Below, piece by piece: positions 1-7,733 of a DNA stretch of 53,762 nt. Position 1 is the first letter of the stretch. Each line of letters begins with the position of its first letter. Source of the DNA: Bacteroidota bacterium (GTDB lineage Bacteria; Bacteroidota; Bacteroidia; Flavobacteriales; Weeksellaceae). The stretch is from NCBI GenBank assembly GCA_018266955.1, contig JAFDZI010000056.1:1-53762 (forward strand), read 5' to 3'. The notes below the pieces were generated by a model. It searched no databases. It was not told the origin of the DNA and saw only the letters and a program-made list of their open reading frames with translations. Both the position numbers and the translations under genes were made by a program.

Positions 1-116
1 TGCCTAAATTGGGTGAGATTACATAAGTAATTGTAATATTGTAATAATGAGCTGTTTAATGGTTTTTATAATGGATGATTAACAGCGATTTCACAGTTTA
101 CTTTTTATTTTAATAT

Positions 117-150
117 CGGAAAAGTCGGCTAAGGTTTTTCCGGTTTTTTT
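117..150 (+). terminator. Rho-independent terminator of an upstream gene
   Basis: CGGAAAA (117-123) pairs with TTTTCCG (136-142) and is followed by a run of seven T. It probably ends transcription of a gene lying left of the window. I recognise no coding sequence in bases 1-116. Confidence 0.55.
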
Positions 151-167
151 ATACTAAAAGTTTTGAG

Positions 168-175
168 TACTTTCG
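168..175 (+). promoter_or_regulatory. Possible xthA -7 box
   Basis: TACTTTCG matches the Bacteroidota -7 consensus TAnnTTTG at 7 of 8 positions. It would start transcription near 181 and give a leader of about 113 nt before the xthA ATG. No convincing -33 TTTG is seen, so this is a weak call, supported mainly by the similar leader lengths predicted at lnt and the M23 gene. Confidence 0.35.
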
Positions 176-210
176 TTTTTAAAATATTTTAACAACATTT
201 TGTTTGAAAC

Positions 211-284
211 CGCCGTTAACGAGTTTTTACAAATAAATCCTCATGAAGATTGGCGCTTCCAAATGACCTTTAATAAGCAATAAA
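211..284 (+). promoter_or_regulatory. Shared 5'-leader element, copy upstream of xthA
   Basis: CGCC (211-214) faces GGCG (252-255) around a 37-nt middle. After it come ATGACCTTTAA (263 on) and CAATAAA (278-284), ten bases before the xthA ATG. The element upstream of lnt has the same order of blocks: GAAGAnTGGCG, exactly seven variable bases, ATGACCTTTAA, then CAATAAA. Only four outer base pairs are perfect here, fewer than in the lnt and M23 copies. The role is unknown; a cis-acting mRNA leader is my inference. Confidence 0.45.
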
Positions 285-293
285 AATCTATAA

Positions 294-1052
294 ATGAAAA
301 TAATTTCCTATAATGTAAACGGAATTCGTGCAGCCATGACCAAAGACCTTACCGGGTGGTTGCAACAAGAAAACCCCGATGTAGTCGGTATTCAAGAAAC
401 CAAAGCCAGTCCCGAGCAGATAGATCAGAAAGCACTAGAAGCTTTGGGCTATCATTGTTTTTGGCATTCGGCACAAAGAAAAGGGTATAGTGGCGTAGGG
501 ATTATTTCCAAACAGAAACCCAATCATGTAGCATACGGCTGTGGTGTTAAAGAATATGATGATGAAGGGAGAGTTATTCGTGCCGATTTTAATGATTTTT
601 CACTTCTTTCTGTCTATGTTCCTTCGGCGTCTAATATTGAAAGGTTGGACTTCAAGTTACAATTTGCTGAGTTTTTTCGGCAATACATCATTGCACTTCA
701 AAAGGAAATCCCAAATCTAATTATTTGCGGAGATTTTAATATTTGTCACGAAGAAATAGATATTCATAATCCGAAAGGTTTGAAGAATGTTTCTGGTTTC
801 TTACCTATAGAAAGGGAATGGATGACCCGATTTATTCAAGATTGCCAATTGAGCGACTCTTTCCGAGCTTTGCACCCGGAAACGCAAACCTTTTCTTGGT
901 GGAGTTACAGGCAAAATGCCAGAGCCAAAAACTTAGGCTGGCGATTGGATTATCATTTTGTTACCCAACCATTGATGGAAAAAGTATCTAATGCCAAAAT
1001 ACTTACCGAAGTAGTCCACTCCGACCATTGTCCTGTGGTAGTGGAATTTTAA
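294..1052 (+). CDS. xthA: Exodeoxyribonuclease III
   Basis: Predicted double-strand-specific 3'-5' exonuclease and AP endonuclease of the base-excision repair pathway, cytoplasmic and Mg-dependent. The 252-residue protein has normal family length. Visible motifs of the exonuclease/endonuclease/phosphatase fold are NVNGIRAA (7-14), the metal-binding Glu in IQETKA (Glu35), CGDFNI with the catalytic Asp/Asn pair, GWRLDYHFV, and the C-terminal SDHCPV with the catalytic Asp-His. The ATG at 294 starts directly on the conserved N-terminal strand. It is convergent with purE, with a structured intergenic repeat between them. A shared leader element precedes it. Confidence 0.95.
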   Translation: MKIISYNVNGIRAAMTKDLTGWLQQENPDVVGIQETKASPEQIDQKALEALGYHCFWHSAQRKGYSGVGIISKQKPNHVAYGCGVKEYDDEGRVIRADFNDFSLLSVYVPSASNIERLDFKLQFAEFFRQYIIALQKEIPNLIICGDFNICHEEIDIHNPKGLKNVSGFLPIEREWMTRFIQDCQLSDSFRALHPETQTFSWWSYRQNARAKNLGWRLDYHFVTQPLMEKVSNAKILTEVVHSDHCPVVVEF

Positions 1053-1128
1053 TACGGATTATTTGTCATACCTTTCATGAGGCTTCATTAATATCTATTG
1101 ACCAATACCTAATGTTTTACGGCAAGCT

Positions 1129-1232
1129 GCGTGAAGGATTGCAGTGGAAATCCTTTTTGTGAGGAACGAACAAAAAGATTGAAACGGAAAGCCTGACCCG
1201 AGCCGTGGAAAAAGCCGTGGCGAGGGACACGC
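1129..1232 (+). repeat. Structured intergenic repeat, copy A
   Basis: The outer stem is GCGTG (1129-1133) with CACGC (1228-1232). The inner hairpin is CTTTTTGT (1153-1160) with ACAAAAAG (1170-1177), closing the loop GAGGAACGA. The downstream block GATTGAAACGGAAAGCC...GACCCGAGC (1177-1203) is nearly the same in copy B near 39173-39274 on the other strand. In copy B both stems have different bases that still pair. The repeat sits between the 3' ends of xthA and purE. It may be a flavobacterial structured RNA class or a REP-like DNA element; I cannot tell which. Confidence 0.6.
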
Positions 1233-1242
1233 TCAAAACAGA

Positions 1243-1755
1243 CTACAAATCGTAGTGGTTGGGATGTTGGCTTTTGATGTCCTCTATGGTATCCATCACT
1301 TTTTCTTGGAGTGTTTGCTGATAAATGGCCAATTTTTGTGAAATTTCTTTGTCGGCTACTCCAACAATTTTTGCCGCCAAAATCCCTGCATTGGTGGCGC
1401 CATTCAGCGCAACTGTTGCTACTGGAATCCCAGAAGGCATCTGCAATATGGACAACACCGAATCCCAACCATCTATGGAATTGGAGGACAAAATAGGAAC
1501 GCCTATCACGGGCAAAGTGGTGCAACTGGCGACCATTCCCGGGAGGTGTGCTGCACCTCCTGCGCCAGCGATAATAACTTCTAGCCCTCTATTTTTGGCA
1601 GTTTGAGCATAGTTTATCATTCGCTCTGGCGTACGGTGTGCCGATACCACGGTGAGTTCGTAGGGGATGTCCATATTTTTTAGAAAATCGGCGGCTTGTT
1701 GCATGATGGGCAAATCGCTTTGGCTTCCCATGATAATTCCTATTCTTGGTTTCAT
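1243..1755 (-). CDS. purE: N5-carboxyaminoimidazole ribonucleotide mutase
   Basis: Converts N5-CAIR to CAIR in de novo purine synthesis, directly after PurK. The 170-residue protein has class I PurE length and signatures: GSQSDLP near residues 10-16, SAHRTPERM with His40, and GAGGAAHLPG with His70, which lines the active site. It lies 35 bases downstream of purK on the same strand, so the two are almost certainly co-transcribed. The stop codon lies about ten bases from structured repeat copy A. Confidence 0.95.
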   Translation of the reverse strand: MKPRIGIIMGSQSDLPIMQQAADFLKNMDIPYELTVVSAHRTPERMINYAQTAKNRGLEVIIAGAGGAAHLPGMVASCTTLPVIGVPILSSNSIDGWDSVLSILQMPSGIPVATVALNGATNAGILAAKIVGVADKEISQKLAIYQQTLQEKVMDTIEDIKSQHPNHYDL

Positions 1756-1790
1756 TGTTTTTAATTTTTATAGGTTTGGTAGCAAAGAAA

Positions 1791-2900
1791 TTATTCTGCT
1801 ACAACTTTTACTTTGTTTTTAATGGTGATTAGTTTTTCCATCAATTCTTCTCTGGAATTGGCCAAAACATTGATGTGTCCCATTTTCCTCCCCGGTTTGG
1901 TATCTTTTTTTCCATAGAGATGCACATAGGTTTGTGGCATTTTTAGAACTTCGTCCAAGCCTTGGTATTGTACTTTTCCACTGTATTCGTTTTCGCCAAC
2001 CAAATTAAGCATTCCGGAATAAGTACGAATATCGGTATCTGCCAATGGCAGGTTTTTCAGGGTTCGGTAGAACTGCTCGAACTGAGAATTGGCATTTCCT
2101 TCTTGACTTTGGTGTCCAGAATTGTGCAATCTTGGTGCGGTTTCGTTTACCCATACTTTTCCCTCCTTGTCCAACAAAAGTTCGATGGCAAATATCCCTG
2201 GAGATTGTGCGGCATGCATAAATTGTTGGGCTATTTTTTCTATTTGGATTTGTGTGTTTTCCGAAATTTGTGCCGGACAAATGTTAAAATCCAATAGGTT
2301 GAGTTGTGGATCGGCCACCATTTCGGTAATGGGAAAAGTTTTTATTTCGCCATTTTCGTTTTGAGCCACAATAATGGATAGTTCTTTGTCTATATCCACC
2401 AAAGATTCGAGTATGGAAGGTACATCCCAAAGTTTTTCCAAATCTTCTGGGGTACGAATGATTTGTACGCCTTTGCCATCATAACCTCCGGTGTTCATTT
2501 TTTGTACGAAAGGCAGCGGAAAATTAGCTTCGGACTTGGAATGTATGATTTGAAAATCCGGTGAAGGAATTCCTTTGTTTTGGTAAAATTGTTTTTGTAG
2601 AATTTTTTGTTGAATGATGCTGATGATTTTTGGCGATGGAATAATTTTCACTCCTTGTGCTTCCAAATCGAAAAGTGCTTCGGTGTTGATGTGTTCTATT
2701 TCTATGGAAACAACCTCTTTGTCCAATCCAAAATCGTAAACCGTTTGGTAATCGTTAAAATCCCCTTGTGTAAAATGCGAAATATGGGCACATGAACAAT
2801 CTAATGAAGGATCGAGTACAAAAAAATCGTCATCATAACTCAATGCTGATTGTATTAACATTCTTCCCAGTTGTCCTCCTCCCAAAATTCCTATTTTCAT
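1791..2900 (-). CDS. purK: 5-(carboxyamino)imidazole ribonucleotide synthase
   Basis: ATP-grasp enzyme that carboxylates AIR with bicarbonate and ATP to give N5-CAIR, the substrate of PurE. The 369 residues begin with the dinucleotide-fold-like GILGGGQLGRML. The central ATP-grasp segment includes FVQKMNTGGYDGKGV, and the metal-binding end has VNETAPRLHNSGH, close to the usual NEIAPRPHNSGH. It is the first gene of a purK-purE operon with a good promoter 132-163 bases upstream of its ATG. Confidence 0.95.
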   Translation of the reverse strand: MKIGILGGGQLGRMLIQSALSYDDDFFVLDPSLDCSCAHISHFTQGDFNDYQTVYDFGLDKEVVSIEIEHINTEALFDLEAQGVKIIPSPKIISIIQQKILQKQFYQNKGIPSPDFQIIHSKSEANFPLPFVQKMNTGGYDGKGVQIIRTPEDLEKLWDVPSILESLVDIDKELSIIVAQNENGEIKTFPITEMVADPQLNLLDFNICPAQISENTQIQIEKIAQQFMHAAQSPGIFAIELLLDKEGKVWVNETAPRLHNSGHQSQEGNANSQFEQFYRTLKNLPLADTDIRTYSGMLNLVGENEYSGKVQYQGLDEVLKMPQTYVHLYGKKDTKPGRKMGHINVLANSREELMEKLITIKNKVKVVAE

Positions 2901-3031
2901 ATGTAGCTATTTATTGTTTTTGAATGGTCATCTTAATCGTCTATTTTTATGGTTGTTGTTGCATAAAGAAGATAGATCCATGACGATTTAGTGATTTATT
3001 ATTTTGAAGTTTACCTTTCTAATTTGAAATG

Positions 3032-3063
3032 CAAAAATAGTGGAAAAAAAAACAATATTCAAA
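3032..3063 (-). promoter_or_regulatory. purKE promoter
   Basis: On the minus strand, TTTG (complement of 3060-3063) is followed after 20 bases by TATTTTTG (complement of 3032-3039). This matches the Bacteroidota sigma-factor consensus TTTG-N17-23-TAnnTTTG and points at purK. The 2901-3294 gap otherwise holds only this promoter and the divergent one for the monooxygenase. Confidence 0.65.
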
Positions 3064-3223
3064 AGCTTGTATCATGCGACTTCATTATACGAAACAAAAC
3101 TCTTAGATAGCTGCCGAAAGTCAATCAACTTATTATATCTATAAACGAATAACAATTAGATATTTTATAGAAAAACACCTTGGGAAATTCAATATCAAAT
3201 CGATTTTTATTTATGGAAACTCT

Positions 3224-3256
3224 TTTGCCATTATTTTGTTTGATTATCTATCTTTG
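3224..3256 (+). promoter_or_regulatory. Promoter of the flavin monooxygenase gene
   Basis: TTTG (3224-3227), 21 bases, then TATCTTTG (3249-3256), a full match to TAnnTTTG. The ATG is 39 bases downstream of the -7 box. Confidence 0.6.
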
Positions 3257-3294
3257 CAACCCCTAATAGATGGAGCAGAAACAAGTCGATAAAA

Positions 3295-4764
3295 ATGAAT
3301 AAAACAAAACCCAACTGGGAAATTTGTACAGATTGCCAAGGACTTGGCCTACAAAAACGGCATATAAAAAATAATATTTTATTCGCTTACGAAGCGAAAT
3401 TACGAGCGTTTGAAACATCAAATGGTGATGGAGAAAAACCAACACCGCCAGTAGAAACTTTTATTATATGCTCCGATTGTTCGGGCTCTGGATTGATTGC
3501 CGCCGAAAATTTTCCAATTCCTGATGAAAATTATCCTCATGTTGCTATAATTGGGGCAGGAATTGGTGGCATCGCTCTAGCAATTGGCTGTTTGCATCGG
3601 GGTATTCCTTTTACTATTTTTGAAAAAGACCGAAGTTTTAACGAACGCTCACAAGGGAATGGTTTAACCTTGCAACAAGCCAGAAAAACTTTAGAAAATT
3701 TTGGAATTTTTAATTTAGAAAGCGGTATTGTTTCCAACCATCATGTGGTGCATACTCCAGATGGAAAAATTGTGGGACAATGGGGAATGCGAAAATGGCT
3801 AGGAACCGTTGAAAAATTTACGACCCCCAATAATATTAAAAGAAGTAATATTCATATCGCTAGACAATCTTTACGCCAAGAATTACTCAATCAATTAGGT
3901 GGCGATTCTACCATTAAATGGGGCCACCAACTCATAAACTTCAAAGAAAATCTGGATAGAGAAATCGAGCTTAAATTTGAAGTTGAGGGGAAAATAAAAA
4001 CAAAAAAAGCCGATTTAATCGTCGGTGCAGATGGTATTCGCAGTGTTGTAAGAAATCAGTTAATAGGCGAAGAAATTTCTCCATTGCGCTATTTGGGTTG
4101 TATTGTCATTTTAGGAATTTGTCCGTTGGAGGAACTAAAAACGCTAAATAGTGAGCTATTGGATTCGGCAACCGTCTTTCAAACCGCCAATGGCAACGAA
4201 AGAATCTACATGATGCCTTTCGACAAAGATTCTGTTATGTGGCAATTGAGTTTCCCTCTGTCCGAAGACGATGCCAAAGAATTGAGCCTGAAAGGAAAAA
4301 CGGCACTAAAAGAAGAAGCAATTCGTAGAACGCAATGGCACTCGCCTATTCCAGAGATTTTGGTAGCAACCCATGAAGCACAAATATCTGGTTATCCCGT
4401 GTATGATAGAGCATTACTTAGCACCGAATTATTAGAAAATTCGGGATTAGCAACCCTCATTGGCGATGCAGCGCACCCAATGAGTCCATTCAAAGGACAA
4501 GGAGCCAACCAAGCATTGCTCGATGCTTTATTTTTGGTTAGGGAAATTTTTAAAAATGGCAAACTTTTATCCACTTGTCAAGAAACAGGGTTACGAGAAA
4601 GTGTGTTGAAAAATTTTGAAAAAGAAATGATAGAACGCACCGCCACAAAAGTAAAAGATTCTGCTGCTGCTGCTCAGTTTTTACATTCTAAAGTTGCTTT
4701 GTATAAAGGCAATGAACCTAGAGGAAGGGCTTTGAAGCGAGGAGAAATTAAAATTGATCAATAA
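3295..4764 (+). CDS. FAD-dependent monooxygenase with N-terminal CxxCxGxG pair
   Basis: Class A flavoprotein monooxygenase of the UbiH/TetX/PHBH superfamily; the substrate is not known. Residues 1-75 carry two CxxCxGxG motifs (Cys11/Cys14 and Cys59/Cys62), the DnaJ zinc-binding pattern, and probably bind one zinc. The FAD domain follows, with GAGIGG (87-92) and the ribose-binding Glu110. A GDAAHPMSPFKGQGAN motif near residue 400 contacts FAD. At 489 residues it is about 80-100 longer than a plain TetX-type enzyme because of the N-terminal part. It stands alone between its promoter and a bidirectional terminator. A tetracycline-modifying role cannot be inferred from this sequence. Confidence 0.8.
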   Translation: MNKTKPNWEICTDCQGLGLQKRHIKNNILFAYEAKLRAFETSNGDGEKPTPPVETFIICSDCSGSGLIAAENFPIPDENYPHVAIIGAGIGGIALAIGCLHRGIPFTIFEKDRSFNERSQGNGLTLQQARKTLENFGIFNLESGIVSNHHVVHTPDGKIVGQWGMRKWLGTVEKFTTPNNIKRSNIHIARQSLRQELLNQLGGDSTIKWGHQLINFKENLDREIELKFEVEGKIKTKKADLIVGADGIRSVVRNQLIGEEISPLRYLGCIVILGICPLEELKTLNSELLDSATVFQTANGNERIYMMPFDKDSVMWQLSFPLSEDDAKELSLKGKTALKEEAIRRTQWHSPIPEILVATHEAQISGYPVYDRALLSTELLENSGLATLIGDAAHPMSPFKGQGANQALLDALFLVREIFKNGKLLSTCQETGLRESVLKNFEKEMIERTATKVKDSAAAAQFLHSKVALYKGNEPRGRALKRGEIKIDQ

Positions 4765-4801
4765 AAAAAGCTGAATCATACCATCATGATTCAGCTTTTT
4801 T
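4765..4801. terminator. Bidirectional terminator between the monooxygenase and UMP synthase genes
   Basis: GCTGAATCAT (4770-4779) pairs perfectly with ATGATTCAGC (4786-4795), with an A run before and a T run after. It can serve both convergent genes. Confidence 0.85.
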
Positions 4802-4824
4802 GGCTATTTGGTTTTATTGAGAGC

Positions 4825-6186
4825 TTACGAAATCGATTTTTCGTAGGCATTCCAACCTTCTATTTTATATTGTAATGCAGCTTTTTCAACATCGGTAGAT
4901 TTGTAAATTCCTCTTCCAACGATGATGAAATCGGTGTGTAGATTTTTAAACACATGCTCCGGAGTGTTGTATTGCTGGCCTTTGTTGTCGCCTTTACTTT
5001 CTAAATTAACCCCTGGAGTGAACAGAATAAGTTCTTCCGGCAATTTTTTTTGAGATACTCCACCGAAAACATTAGGGTGGCTTTCGGCAATCTTAAGTGC
5101 TTCTTCTTGGTAGTGTGCATCTGTTAATGTTCCCTTAGATGACATTCCCAAAATAGCAACAACACCTACATTTCGGAAACAATCCAAACTTTCGAACCCA
5201 CCAATGACTTGTGCGGTAACAAAATCAGCCCATTCGGCTATTTTGTACACTCCATGACTAAATTGTAATTCTTGGGTGTTGCCTATATCAGCAAATTTTC
5301 TGTCTTCCATCAAAAGAAAGTTATGCTTTTGAGCTAATGCTTGCAAAGGAAGAATGGTTTTTTGCATATCGAAATCCGAAATAATATCAATATGGGTTTT
5401 TAAAGCCACGATATGTGGTCCTACTTTTTCTGCCAAATCTAGCAATTCTTGGGTAGTCAGCACATCGGCAGAGGCAATAAGATTGGATTTTTTCTCGGTG
5501 GCTATTGTTAATATTTTTTGAGCAACAGAATGATCGGAAATGGCTAATTTTTGTTCATAAGAAAGTCTTTTTTTCTCTTCGAATTTTACAATATTTCCTG
5601 CAAGAAAATCGTTGATTCTTGCTATTTCATCATCCAAAAGATGACCTTCTTCTTTTAATATTCCACAAACTTCTTGTATGGTAAATAAGGTATGCACTCG
5701 GTAGCCTTTGCTTTCCAAAAGTTCTTTTCCTCCTTGTCCACGATCCAGTACTACGACAACATCAGAAACATTGATGCCTTCATTTTCAATCTCGGGGATG
5801 GTTTCCAATAAAGATTTTCCGGAAGTAATAACATCTTCAACCAAAAGGCAATTTTGCCCTTTCGTGTACAAGCCTTCGATTAGTTTTTTGGTGCCGTACT
5901 GTTTTGCTTCTTTTCTTTTGATAATCAGTGGTAAATGGCTTTCCAAAGACATGGCAGTTGCCATGGGAAGTGCCGCATAAGGTACGCCACATATCAAGTC
6001 GAAATTATCCAAAGGAAGCATGTTGAGTAAATGATTGGCAAGGTTTTTTAGGATTTTAGGATCCGATGCCAAAGGTCTCAAATCTACATAAAAAGGACTT
6101 TCGATACCACTTTTTAAGGTGAATTGACCAAATTTAATGATGCCGTGTTTGTAGCATTCCAAGAAAAATTCTTTTTTGTTTTCCAT
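4825..6186 (-). CDS. Bifunctional UMP synthase (orotate phosphoribosyltransferase + OMP decarboxylase), eukaryote-like
   Basis: Catalyses the last two steps of de novo UMP synthesis in one 453-residue chain. Residues 1-200 are the phosphoribosyltransferase, with the PRPP loop VEDVITSGKS (116-125). Residues 205-453 are the decarboxylase, with Lys263 in ALKTHIDII and the Asp295-Lys297-Asp300 triad in EDRKFADIGNT. The OPRT-then-ODC order and the sequences EDRKFADIGNT, GDNKGQQYNTP and IIVGRGIY are those of eukaryotic UMPS rather than separate bacterial PyrE and PyrF. All catalytic residues are present, so both activities are expected. It is a single-gene unit convergent with the monooxygenase gene. 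Confidence 0.92.
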   Translation of the reverse strand: MENKKEFFLECYKHGIIKFGQFTLKSGIESPFYVDLRPLASDPKILKNLANHLLNMLPLDNFDLICGVPYAALPMATAMSLESHLPLIIKRKEAKQYGTKKLIEGLYTKGQNCLLVEDVITSGKSLLETIPEIENEGINVSDVVVVLDRGQGGKELLESKGYRVHTLFTIQEVCGILKEEGHLLDDEIARINDFLAGNIVKFEEKKRLSYEQKLAISDHSVAQKILTIATEKKSNLIASADVLTTQELLDLAEKVGPHIVALKTHIDIISDFDMQKTILPLQALAQKHNFLLMEDRKFADIGNTQELQFSHGVYKIAEWADFVTAQVIGGFESLDCFRNVGVVAILGMSSKGTLTDAHYQEEALKIAESHPNVFGGVSQKKLPEELILFTPGVNLESKGDNKGQQYNTPEHVFKNLHTDFIIVGRGIYKSTDVEKAALQYKIEGWNAYEKSIS

Positions 6187-6205
6187 TTCTTTTGATTAGA
6201 TTGTG

Positions 6206-6213
6206 CAAATTTA
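6206..6213 (-). promoter_or_regulatory. Candidate -7 box of the UMP synthase gene
   Basis: The complement of CAAATTTA reads TAAATTTG, a full TAnnTTTG match, 20 bases upstream of the ATG. No clear -33 TTTG is visible. Confidence 0.45.
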
Positions 6214-6412
6214 AGCAAATGATTTGTCATTGCTGTATGGAATTATATTAAAAAGCACTGTGTTTGCTATTTAAAAAGAGTGGATGAGTGTGTTTTTGTT
6301 TATATCAAATTCTTTTTTATTTTTTTTGAAGAAATTTCCGTGGAACATCAAAAATAAAAACTCAATCTATTGTCGAATTAAATAGAAATAATGAGTTAGA
6401 AGCATTCGTTGA

Positions 6413-6790
6413 TTGAATCCAATTGTGTTGCATTACTATTTTTATTTCTTCAAGATTTTTTTACTAAACCGTCGTAGTTGGCGTTTAGCATTCTCATCTT
6501 TGTATTATAAAATTCAAGTTTATAGAATACCCGAAACCGAAGTGGCTTCCCAAATCTGGAAGAGCAAGATGCCGTTTCTTTCCAGCGATGAAGCTTTGGA
6601 ACTCCTTCCCAATTTAGTTTTTCTGGTGGCGAAATGGAAAACATCGCTAGAAAAATCCTAATGGACGAAGTATTAAACAATGTTGTCCCGAACTTTTTAC
6701 AAGTACAGAAATATTGCAAAACCGAGAAATGGAATGTGAGGAAAACGAGGAATAAAATTGGGTTTTAATGTTGCTAAAAACAAATTTAAA
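6413..6790 (+). other. Gene-remnant stretch without an intact gene
   Basis: This stretch starts with a promoter-like tract (6465-6502) that is repeated at 9687-9725. It then holds short overlapping open frames, including a 44-codon frame at 6634-6768 and a frame across 6500-6661, none with a recognisable family. Frame changes every 100-150 bases suggest decayed coding DNA, but I cannot name the parent genes. The preceding 6214-6412 region shows no feature beyond AT-rich runs. Confidence 0.35.
6465..6502 (+). promoter_or_regulatory. Repeated promoter-like tract, copy 1
   Basis: It begins TAAACCG, then two bases, GTAGTT, and ends TCATCTTTG. About 29 of 38 positions match the tract at 9687-9725, which lies 20 bases before the start of an intact gene. 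The final TCATCTTTG resembles a -7 box. Here the tract points into degenerate sequence. Confidence 0.4.
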
Positions 6791-7021
6791 ATGGCACAAA
6801 TCATCAACATCGGGATTAAACTCATTCGTATTTCCAAAGAAGATTTTTCCCGATTGGAAATTTCGGATAATGCAGGAATCAGTTGGAATTTAATAGAAAC
6901 CAATCAATATATCGGTGAATTTTATGAACTAGCAAAAAGAAATTATATCATTTATGTAAGCACTTCCGAAGGTCGGTTTCAGTCGGTTACTTTAGGACGA
7001 ACGTGGACAGAAAGGAGATAA
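6791..7021 (+). CDS. Small hypothetical protein with an Asp-box-like motif
   Basis: A 76-residue product if started at the ATG at 6791; an in-frame ATG at 6758 adds 11 residues. I do not recognise the family. SDNAGISW fits the S-x-D-x-G-x-x-W pattern of BNR/Asp boxes, and a second, weaker copy ends in LGRTW. This could be a small sensor-like domain or the tail of a larger decayed gene, since the DNA before it looks degenerate. Confidence 0.4.
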   Translation: MAQIINIGIKLIRISKEDFSRLEISDNAGISWNLIETNQYIGEFYELAKRNYIIYVSTSEGRFQSVTLGRTWTERR

Positions 7022-7066
7022 GGAAAATAATCTTGTAAATGGTCGTGGTTTGTCTATTATGGTTTT

Positions 7067-7074
7067 TACATTTG
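7067..7074 (+). promoter_or_regulatory. Candidate -7 box of the 7101-9675 gene group
   Basis: TACATTTG is a full TAnnTTTG match, 26 bases before the ATG at 7101. The nearest TTTG (7049-7052) is only 14 bases upstream, so the -33 element is not convincing. Confidence 0.45.
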
Positions 7075-7100
7075 TTCAGTAATTTAAAAAAGAAAATAAT

Positions 7101-7298
7101 ATGGCAAACCTATGGAAAGTTACCGTGCGAAAAGAAAGCGGTAAAGTAGTAAAAGGAATGAGTGTGGAAATAGCCATTTCCGACAGAAGTTCAAAACCAC
7201 GAGCAAAAGAAATTGTAAATGCTTTTCAGGCAAAATACAATGTGGAAGTGAGCGAAGGCAAGTGTAGTGAATCTTATTTTGATGTTGAAAAAATTTAA
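7101..7298 (+). CDS. Conserved small hypothetical protein
   Basis: A 65-residue soluble, basic protein with no signal peptide. I do not recognise a named family. The start MANLWKVTVRKESG resembles small hypothetical proteins seen in Chryseobacterium-like genomes (from memory, not searched). It is the first gene of a tight group: the next gene starts three bases after its stop, so co-transcription with the lipoprotein, UDG-like and WG-repeat genes is likely. Confidence 0.55.
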   Translation: MANLWKVTVRKESGKVVKGMSVEIAISDRSSKPRAKEIVNAFQAKYNVEVSEGKCSESYFDVEKI

Positions 7299-7301
7299 AA
7301 A

Positions 7302-7727
7302 ATGAAAAGAAATTTATTTTTAGGAGCAACAACTTTAATAGTATTGCTATCTTGCGGAAATGATAGAGATGAGGGCAAGTCACAACAAAACACAATAAGT
7401 CAAAAAATTGTAGGAACGTGGACAATCATCAAGAAAGAAAGCAATGGAACAAATGTTTCGGCTACTCTGCCTTGTACTAATCTCGGGAATTTTGTTTTCG
7501 GTTCGGATAAGAAATTACACGAAAATCATAACGGTGTTGTGAATAATAATTGCGTAACAGATACTGATGACTACGATTATTCTATTGATGAAAACAGCAA
7601 GAAAATCACAGCAAAAAATTCTCAAAATGATGTGTTAGTTTATGTAATTTCAAGTTTATCCGATAACGAATTGATTTTGGTGAATACAGAAGGTAGCGAT
7701 ACCACAAAATATACTTTTAATAAATAG
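7302..7727 (+). CDS. Lipocalin-like lipoprotein
   Basis: A 141-residue exported lipoprotein: the signal peptide ends in the lipobox LLSC with Cys18 as lipidation site. The mature part opens with IVGTWTIIKKES, the start typical of Bacteroidota lipocalin-like/DUF5004-type domains. These form a small beta-barrel of unknown ligand. It sits between the 65-residue gene (3-base gap) and the UDG-like gene (6-base gap). Confidence 0.6.
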   Translation: MKRNLFLGATTLIVLLSCGNDRDEGKSQQNTISQKIVGTWTIIKKESNGTNVSATLPCTNLGNFVFGSDKKLHENHNGVVNNNCVTDTDDYDYSIDENSKKITAKNSQNDVLVYVISSLSDNELILVNTEGSDTTKYTFNK

Positions 7728-7733
7728 AAAAAT

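Noticed and set aside
1109..1525. 138-codon open frame on the minus strand
   Set aside because: It runs in another frame through purE and through structured repeat copy A; no family resemblance.
3295..4764. Tetracycline-inactivating TetX gene
   Set aside because: Only the general class A monooxygenase features are shared; the N-terminal zinc module and other segments are not those of TetX.
6450..6903. Minus-strand frames in the remnant region
   Set aside because: No recognisable domain, no promoter on that strand, and overlap with the plus-strand remnants.
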